A stretch of DNA of 11,023 bases from assembly GCA_038244055.1 (NCBI GenBank), contig JBBRTW010000226.1:1-11023 (forward strand), in the 5' to 3' direction. Below are positions 6,347 through 11,023 of this stretch, piece after piece. The translations under genes were made by a program, and so were the position numbers. Every line of letters starts with the position of its first letter. Position 1 is the stretch's first letter. This stretch comes from DASPKW01 sp038244055 (GTDB lineage Bacteria > Planctomycetota > Phycisphaerae > Tepidisphaerales > Tepidisphaeraceae). The notes beneath the pieces are model-generated. The model did no database searches. It worked only from the letters and a program-made list of their open reading frames with translations, and had not been told where the DNA came from.

Positions 6347-7669
6347 TTACTCCGATGCCCCGCGGCGGGGAGGCGGGTTGGCGCTGGAGGTGCGCTGCTG
6401 CATGTACTGTATTTGCGGGGCGAAGTCTTTGGCGAACACCTCGCGATCGGCGCGGAGTTGGGCGAGGTGGGCTTCGATGTTGGTGTCGTCGATGGTGACG
6501 CCGAAGCGGAGGAATTCGGGGTCGGTTGGGCTGATGGCCGCAGGTGGGCAGGGCGGCGTTGGCGCGATGGCGTCGACGGCGGTGGATTTTACGGCGGTTG
6601 TGATGAGCGCGGTGGAGGCGAGGGTGGAGGGCGGGGGCTGGGAGAGGATTCGACAGATGAGCAGGTCGCCGAGTTCCTTGCGGAAGTGGCTGGGTTCCCA
6701 GTACCAGCGCATGGGGCCGGGGTCATTTTTCGGCGGGATGGGATCGGCGGTGTAGCCGCGGTAGCCGGTGAAATCCCAGAGAGGCACGATGGGGCCAGTG
6801 GGGTTCTGGCGGCGGAAATCGGCGAGCGTGCGGACCAGGCCGCGCTTCAGGTCTTCGATGGGCGCGATCGACCCGAGCTGGCAGCGGGCCATTTCCAGGT
6901 CGAGTGCGTGGACGGGCATGATGACGACGGTCAGGCGAGTGTTGTTTCTGGCGGCGGATTGGAGAACGCGCGACAGCGCCTCCAGGCATTTGACATGCCC
7001 GGAGTAAGCGCCCTGGCGGTGCCAGGTATCGGCGGCGTGGGCGACGTAGGCTTCGAACGCGGCCGATCCGGATTGGCCGGGCGGGGCCATGGGCTTGGTG
7101 CGCAGGCCGAGGTCGGAATAATCGGCGGGGCGATGGGCGCGATAATTGCTCCAGGTCTGCCAGGCGTGCCAGGTGGGGGTTGCGCCCCAGAGGGATTCGA
7201 GGTAGTGGCCGATGGAGCTGCGATCCAGATCGAAGCGCGAATGGGCGAACTCATCGGAGATGGCGGCGTTGTCCTGGAAGTGGAAGAAATCGATGCAGAG
7301 GATGACCGCGGCGGGATGGGAGGTTTGCTCGATGGCCTCGAAGATTTTCGCCTGTTCGATGAAGCCGAGGCCTGAGAGGCCGCAGTTGTAGACGCGCGTC
7401 TTGCCGAAGGCGGGGTTGGTGGGATCGAGGCCAGCATCGACGCGGGAATTGCCGAGCAAGATGGTGTCCCAGGGATGGCGGCGAATCTGCTCAGCCTTGG
7501 CGATGCGGCCGCCCTGGCCGACCTTGGCGTTCTGGAGGCGCGGGGATTGGACGAGGTTGAACACGCCGTAGGGATCGATGATGAGGTTGAAGGCCGCGAG
7601 AATGCTCAGGAAGACCGCGGCGGTGATCGCGATGTCCTTGAGAAATTTTCGTGAGCTACGGGCAATCAT
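6347..7669 (-). CDS. Membrane-anchored SGNH-like acyltransferase partner of MBOAT
   Basis: The predicted protein has 440 residues. One N-terminal membrane segment (about 13-31, AITAAVFLSILAAFNLIID) anchors it with the bulk outside the cytoplasm. ILLGNSRVDAGLDP (70-83) matches the block I Ser motif of SGNH-like proteins encoded beside MBOAT acyltransferases (Ser75 the candidate nucleophile). YWEPSHF (323-329) resembles the C-terminal acidic-x-x-His motif, with His328 and Glu325 as candidate triad members in place of the commoner Asp. By analogy with AlgJ/AlgX/DltD-type partners it would accept an acyl group delivered by the MBOAT protein and pass it to an extracytoplasmic glycan. Residues about 343-383 are a Pro/Thr/Ala-rich insertion before a short helical tail (HLAQLRADREVFAKDF, 401-416). 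Start at ATG 7669, 11 bp after the MBOAT stop, was chosen because it places the membrane segment at the N-terminus. No Shine-Dalgarno site is visible, so translational coupling is likely. The substrate glycan is unknown. Confidence 0.82.
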   Translation of the reverse strand: MIARSSRKFLKDIAITAAVFLSILAAFNLIIDPYGVFNLVQSPRLQNAKVGQGGRIAKAEQIRRHPWDTILLGNSRVDAGLDPTNPAFGKTRVYNCGLSGLGFIEQAKIFEAIEQTSHPAAVILCIDFFHFQDNAAISDEFAHSRFDLDRSSIGHYLESLWGATPTWHAWQTWSNYRAHRPADYSDLGLRTKPMAPPGQSGSAAFEAYVAHAADTWHRQGAYSGHVKCLEALSRVLQSAARNNTRLTVVIMPVHALDLEMARCQLGSIAPIEDLKRGLVRTLADFRRQNPTGPIVPLWDFTGYRGYTADPIPPKNDPGPMRWYWEPSHFRKELGDLLICRILSQPPPSTLASTALITTAVKSTAVDAIAPTPPCPPAAISPTDPEFLRFGVTIDDTNIEAHLAQLRADREVFAKDFAPQIQYMQQRTSSANPPPRRGASE

Positions 7670-7680
7670 GATGGGGCGGG

Positions 7681-9219
7681 CTAGAACTGATAGTAGATGA
7701 ATTCGCTGATGCGCCACAGGTGCATGAGGGCGATGATCGCGCCGATGCCGAGCGAGGTGGACCACCAGAGATTGGGACGCCAGAGGAGAATGCCGGCCGG
7801 GTTCTTGCGGGCGCGGCGGTAGCCCAGCGCGGGGCGGAAGCGATTCATGACCTGCTGGGTATTGGGGAGGAGCCAGACGATGAGGAGAAGGATCGCCAGG
7901 AGGATCGCTTCATCGCGGTCGCCGAAAGAGGAACTGAGCGCGAAGCCGCTGCCGCCGAACATGGCGCGGAGAATGGTCGCGGCGGTGTGGAAGTCCGGGG
8001 CGCGGAAGAAGACCCAGGCGACCGTGACGGCGAGGAAAGTGAGCAGGACGCCCGCGATATGGGCGGGCCAGTTCGCGGGGCGGCTCTCGGCGCGGCGGCC
8101 GGCGCGAGGGGCGCGATCATCGGCGCGGCGCACTTTGCGCCAGAGATGGTTGATCCCGAGATACGCGCCATGCAGGCCGCCCCAGAAGATGAAGGTCCAA
8201 CCCGCGCCGTGCCAGAGTCCGCCCAGGAGCATGGTGATCAGCAGGTTGATCCAGCGGCGGAATTCGCCTTTTCGATTGCCGCCCAGGGGAATGTAGAGGT
8301 AATCGCGCAGCCAGCGCGAGAGCGTCATGTGCCAGCGCCGCCAGAAATCGATGATGCTGGCGGATTTGTAGGGGGAATTGAAGTTGAGGGGCAGGCGCAG
8401 GCCGAGCATTCGGGCGACGCCGATCGCCATGTCGGAGTAGGCCGAGAAATCGAAGTAGAGTTGGAAGGTGTAGGAAAGCGCGCCGAGCCAGGCATCGCCG
8501 AAGGAGAGGGATCGGCCGGCCGCGGCGGCGCTGAAGACCGGGCCGACGGATTGGGCGATGCGATCGGCGATGAGGACTTTCTTCATCAATCCAATGATGA
8601 AAATGGAGAGCCCGACGGCCCTATGGCGCGCCCGCAACCGGCCGATGCGATGGGAGGCGAGTTGCGGCAGCATCTCGTGGTGATGCACGATCGGCCCGGC
8701 CAGAAGCTGCGGGAAAAAGAGGACGAAGAGGGTGTAATGCAGGGGTGAATAGCGGGCGGCGTGGCCTCGGTAGGCATCGATGAGATAGGCGTGCTGCTGG
8801 AAGGTGTGGAATGAGAAGGCCAGGGGAAGGACGATCGCGGGGATGGGCCATTTCGAGCCCAGGAACGCGTTGATCTGGGTGAGGAAGAAACCGGTGTATT
8901 TGAAATAGGCGAGGAGGCCGAAATTGAAGAGAATTCCGGCGGCGAGGATGCTGTTGCGCCGCCAGCGCGGGCCGGAGGAACGCGAATCCAGCAGCGCCCG
9001 GCCGCAGATGAAATTGACGACAATCGACAGGAGAATGATGAGAAGAAAGCGCGGGGTCCAATCGAGATCGGGGGCCTTCCAGCGCGCGTAATAAAACGCG
9101 GAGCAGAGCACCAGCCAGGCGATGACGATGCGATGATCCTTCAACCGGCCAAGCAGCGCATACCCGGCCAGGCAGACGGGAAGGAAGAGAAAGATGAATT
9201 CGACGGAGTTGAAGAGCAT
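7681..9219 (-). CDS. MBOAT-family (AlgI-like) membrane O-acyltransferase
   Basis: The predicted protein has 512 residues, the usual length of bacterial AlgI/PatA/DltB-type proteins, with about ten hydrophobic segments beginning at 7-24. Family motifs are all present: FFPQLLAGPIV (168-178), QLYFDFSAYSDMAIG (253-267), LNFNSPY (278-284), FWRRWHMTLSRWLRDYLYIPLGG (292-314, cited by key residues W296, H297, D306, Y307), and LLGGLWHGAGW (331-341) with His337 the expected catalytic histidine. Proteins of this group take an acyl group from a cytoplasmic donor and move it across the membrane to a partner or directly to a surface polysaccharide. The SGNH-like gene 11 bp downstream is the expected partner. 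A basic cytoplasmic or linker loop (about 361-384, many Arg and Asp) follows the catalytic region. No Shine-Dalgarno site precedes ATG 9219. I cannot tell which glycan is modified or whether the acyl group is acetyl. Family assignment is secure. Confidence 0.95.
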   Translation of the reverse strand: MLFNSVEFIFLFLPVCLAGYALLGRLKDHRIVIAWLVLCSAFYYARWKAPDLDWTPRFLLIILLSIVVNFICGRALLDSRSSGPRWRRNSILAAGILFNFGLLAYFKYTGFFLTQINAFLGSKWPIPAIVLPLAFSFHTFQQHAYLIDAYRGHAARYSPLHYTLFVLFFPQLLAGPIVHHHEMLPQLASHRIGRLRARHRAVGLSIFIIGLMKKVLIADRIAQSVGPVFSAAAAGRSLSFGDAWLGALSYTFQLYFDFSAYSDMAIGVARMLGLRLPLNFNSPYKSASIIDFWRRWHMTLSRWLRDYLYIPLGGNRKGEFRRWINLLITMLLGGLWHGAGWTFIFWGGLHGAYLGINHLWRKVRRADDRAPRAGRRAESRPANWPAHIAGVLLTFLAVTVAWVFFRAPDFHTAATILRAMFGGSGFALSSSFGDRDEAILLAILLLIVWLLPNTQQVMNRFRPALGYRRARKNPAGILLWRPNLWWSTSLGIGAIIALMHLWRISEFIYYQF

Positions 9220-9294
9220 GGGAAAAGCGGACCGCGCGGCCGGAGGAAGCGCGCTTTGGCAATCTATCGCATTGGGAATGAGAATCTATGGGGG

Positions 9295-9364
9295 ATTGCG
9301 GATTGGGGATTGGGGATTGTAGAGTGAAACTGAATTCTTCAATCCGCAATCCGCAATCCGCAAT
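9295..9364. repeat. Inverted pair of heptamer tandem repeats (potential hairpin)
   Basis: The left arm reads ATTGCGG, ATTGGGG, ATTGGGG, ATTG (unit starts 9295, 9302, 9309, 9316). A 20-nt spacer (9320-9339) follows. The right arm reads CAATCCG three times then CAAT (unit starts 9340, 9347, 9354, 9361). The arms are reverse complements over 25 positions with 2 mismatches, so either strand could fold into a long hairpin. It lies between the DUF4159 stop (9378) and the MBOAT start (9219). It could attenuate or stabilise a joint transcript or act as a terminator, although neither strand has a T-run after it. Heptamers of this kind recur as dispersed intergenic elements in a range of bacterial genomes, as I recall; no protein-coding role is expected. 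Confidence 0.85.
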
Positions 9365-9377
9365 TGGTACGTTCGTA

Positions 9378-11023
9378 TCACCGATTCTCGGCATGCCACA
9401 GGATGATGTTCTTCATGAGGGCCTGCGCTTCGCTGGGTTCGTAGCCGAAGATGGCCCAGGTGTTGGTGCCGAGGAGGCCGGAGGTGGTGTCGAGGGGGAG
9501 GTAGATGATTTTGCCCTTGACGACGGTGGGCTGGCGGATGGGGGGAATGGGCTTGGGATCGGGGCCGAGTTTGCTGCCGGCGTAGGGGCGGACGCGCGGG
9601 GGCCAGACATCTTCCATGCCGGCGAAAGTGGCGCGGAGCATGGGGCTGTCGGCGGCGAGGGCTTCGAAGCGGGCATCGGGAAAGGCCTGGGGGAGAACCG
9701 TGGATTGCAGGGATTCGGCGAAGGGAGAATTGGCGGGGCCGATGGATTCGAGAATGAGCGTGCCGCCGGCGGTGACGAAATCGCGGAGGGAGGAGATTTC
9801 TTTCTCGGCCGGGGCCCAGGCGGCGGTGCCAGTAAGGTGGGCGATGGCGGATTGGGGAATGGGGATCGCGGTGGTCAGCTTGAAAAGATCGACGGTTTGC
9901 AGGTCGAGGGCAACGCCGGTTTCCCATTGCAGATAGCGGGCGAAGCGCGGGAAGGCCTGCGGTTCGGGGTCCCATGCGCCGGAATATTTCAGGCGGTGGA
10001 GGGTAACGGTGGCGGTGGGCGGTTTTTTCAGAGGGGGGATGGCGCGGGTATCGATGCGGTTGCGGAGCTCGGTTTTGCCGGCGGCGTAGACGAAGAGATT
10101 CACGCCGAGTTCGAAGACTTCGCGTCTGGTTTTCTCGGCGCGCTGCTGCCAGGAGATGGACAGGTCGGTGGGCGAATGCACCCAGAGCAGGCGCGATCCG
10201 TTGAAGACGCCGCGCAGGCGCGGGCGCTTCACGGGCTGAATGATGTAGTGGCAGGTGTAGATCGGTGAATCGATGGGAATATCCTTGAACTCGTACTCGG
10301 GGAAGAGTTTTTTGCAGAGCTGGGTGTTGGCGATGAGGTTGAAGACTTCGGAATTATTGTCGGCCTGCGTGAAGAGCATGCCGCCGCTCATGGCGAAGGC
10401 GCGGAGCTTGGCGAGCTCGGCCTCTACGAGACTGAGGGCCTGATGCGAAGCCAGATAGAGAATCGGGGCATCGGCCCATTCCGAGGGATCGCGATCGATG
10501 GAAACGGTCTGCCAGTTGACGGTGCGTTCGAGCTCGCGCGAGGCGAAGGCGGAGAGGTTGGCCAGATCGCGCGGGCGGTTGTTCCACGCGCCGCGATCGA
10601 GGCGGACATTGGGGCCTTCAGCGCGGGCGGGGGTGTCGAGGCGCAGCTTGTTCATGAGGATCGGATGGCGGCCCTGCGCGAGAAAGAGGACGGTGTAAGC
10701 CGTATCGATGAGGGTATCGGCGGTGGCTTTATCGGACTTGCCCCAGGCACCGTTTTCGGATTGGGAGAGGACGATCTTGCGGGCGAGTTCGCGATACCAG
10801 TCGTGCGCGCCGAAGGTTTTGTAGCCCGAGGCCAGGCCGACGCGGGAGATGGCGTGGAGGGTGTAGCCGAGGTAAATCGTTTTTGGGCCGGAGATGTCGA
10901 TGCAGTTGTCGCCGGTTTCAAGCCACGCCAGGGCGCGCTCGGCCGCGGCCATGGCGGGGGATGTGCGGCGCTGGCAGACGTTATGTGTCGAGCGACTCGT
11001 TCCACTCCGAACCAAGCACCCAT
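9378..11023 (-). CDS. Toroid plus tandem DUF4159 protein, N-terminus beyond right edge
   Basis: The minus-strand frame is open from the window edge to TGA at 9380-9378, about 547 codons, so the 5' end is missing. Numbering from the TTG at 11015, residues about 20-125 are the end of an alpha/alpha toroid of the prenyltransferase/squalene-cyclase type: ALAWLE, YLGYTLHAISRVG, HDWYRELARKIVLSQSENGAWG with a QxxxGxWG-like motif, then LFLAQGRHPILMNKL. Residues about 143-325 look like a DUF4159 domain (NNRPRDLANL, APILYLASHQALSL, LRAFAMSGGMLFTQAD). Residues about 336-545 look like a second DUF4159 copy (VTLHRLKYSGAWDPEPQAF, ISSLRDFVTAGGTLILES). The last third contains KGKIIYLPLDTTSGLLG. DUF4159 is a class-I-glutamine-amidotransferase-like fold of unknown function common in planctomycetes, where it occurs near envelope and MoxR/BatA-type genes. 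Here it heads a minus-strand cluster with the MBOAT pair, 158 bp away. The extreme upstream portion (LVRSGTSRSTHNVCQRR) does not resemble a signal peptide, consistent with truncation. Confidence 0.8.
   Translation of the reverse strand, partial: GCLVRSGTSRSTHNVCQRRTSPAMAAAERALAWLETGDNCIDISGPKTIYLGYTLHAISRVGLASGYKTFGAHDWYRELARKIVLSQSENGAWGKSDKATADTLIDTAYTVLFLAQGRHPILMNKLRLDTPARAEGPNVRLDRGAWNNRPRDLANLSAFASRELERTVNWQTVSIDRDPSEWADAPILYLASHQALSLVEAELAKLRAFAMSGGMLFTQADNNSEVFNLIANTQLCKKLFPEYEFKDIPIDSPIYTCHYIIQPVKRPRLRGVFNGSRLLWVHSPTDLSISWQQRAEKTRREVFELGVNLFVYAAGKTELRNRIDTRAIPPLKKPPTATVTLHRLKYSGAWDPEPQAFPRFARYLQWETGVALDLQTVDLFKLTTAIPIPQSAIAHLTGTAAWAPAEKEISSLRDFVTAGGTLILESIGPANSPFAESLQSTVLPQAFPDARFEALAADSPMLRATFAGMEDVWPPRVRPYAGSKLGPDPKPIPPIRQPTVVKGKIIYLPLDTTSGLLGTNTWAIFGYEPSEAQALMKNIILWHAENR

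Noticed and set aside
6413..7375. 320-codon plus-strand open frame
   Set aside because: It is antisense to the SGNH-like gene, with a Gly/Asp/Glu-rich translation typical of a GC-bias shadow.
7720..8748. 342-codon plus-strand open frame
   Set aside because: It is antisense to the MBOAT gene, with acidic, Gly/Ala/Glu-rich composition and no domain or signal. Shadow frame.
9295..9364. CRISPR-like array
   Set aside because: The units are contiguous 7-mers without spacers and invert in the middle; there is no 24-40 nt repeat and no Cas gene.
9288..10268. 326-codon plus-strand open frame
   Set aside because: It begins inside the heptamer repeat and runs antisense to the DUF4159 gene, with a Gly-rich translation and no motifs.
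10652..11023. Alternative minus-strand frame starting with ATG at the right edge
   Set aside because: Its translation is Pro/Ser/Ala-rich without motifs and overlaps the frame encoding the recognisable toroid and DUF4159 segments.

Overview
The window looks like part of a planctomycete genome, probably from the Phycisphaerae/Tepidisphaerales side of the phylum. The evidence is the combination of gene families, not a marker gene: an extracellular beta-helix protein with an N-terminal LESRLLL motif and a dockerin-type Ca2+-binding module, a Tat-exported Gfo/Idh/MocA oxidoreductase, and a toroid plus DUF4159 protein. High G+C and long spurious antisense reading frames fit this. No rRNA, tRNA, CRISPR array, transposase or phage gene was seen. 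The class-level placement is tentative.

Layout. Bases 1-134 (-) hold the first 44 codons of a gene that leaves the window to the left. It begins with a convincing signal peptide and has a GGAG ribosome binding site. Bases 135-702 are a divergent intergenic region. Bases 703-3666 (+) encode a 987-residue extracellular protein made of an N-terminal planctomycete motif, a CSLREA-like segment, seven ~61-residue beta-helix units, two beta-sandwich segments, a dockerin-like pair of EF-hand loops and a Pro/Ala-rich tail. Bases 3718-5187 (-) encode a Tat-exported sugar-dehydrogenase-like oxidoreductase convergent with it. A 260-bp divergent control region follows, containing an inverted repeat and a palindrome. 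Bases 5448-6341 (+) encode a secreted protein of unknown function.

The right-hand 4.7 kb is a minus-strand cluster transcribed leftward. It contains a 5'-truncated DUF4159 protein (9378 to the right edge), a 158-bp spacer carrying an inverted pair of heptamer tandem repeats, an MBOAT/AlgI-like O-acyltransferase (7681-9219), and 11 bp later an SGNH-like membrane-anchored partner (6347-7669). The MBOAT and SGNH pair is a recognisable two-gene system for transferring acyl groups onto an extracytoplasmic glycan. Which glycan is not shown by the window.

Most products are envelope or exported proteins, so this stretch is devoted to the cell surface. I found no clearly new defence or mobile system. 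The most unusual items are the tandem DUF4159 architecture, the inverted heptamer repeats, the internal (not C-terminal) dockerin-like module, and the G-run tract in the gene cut by the left edge.
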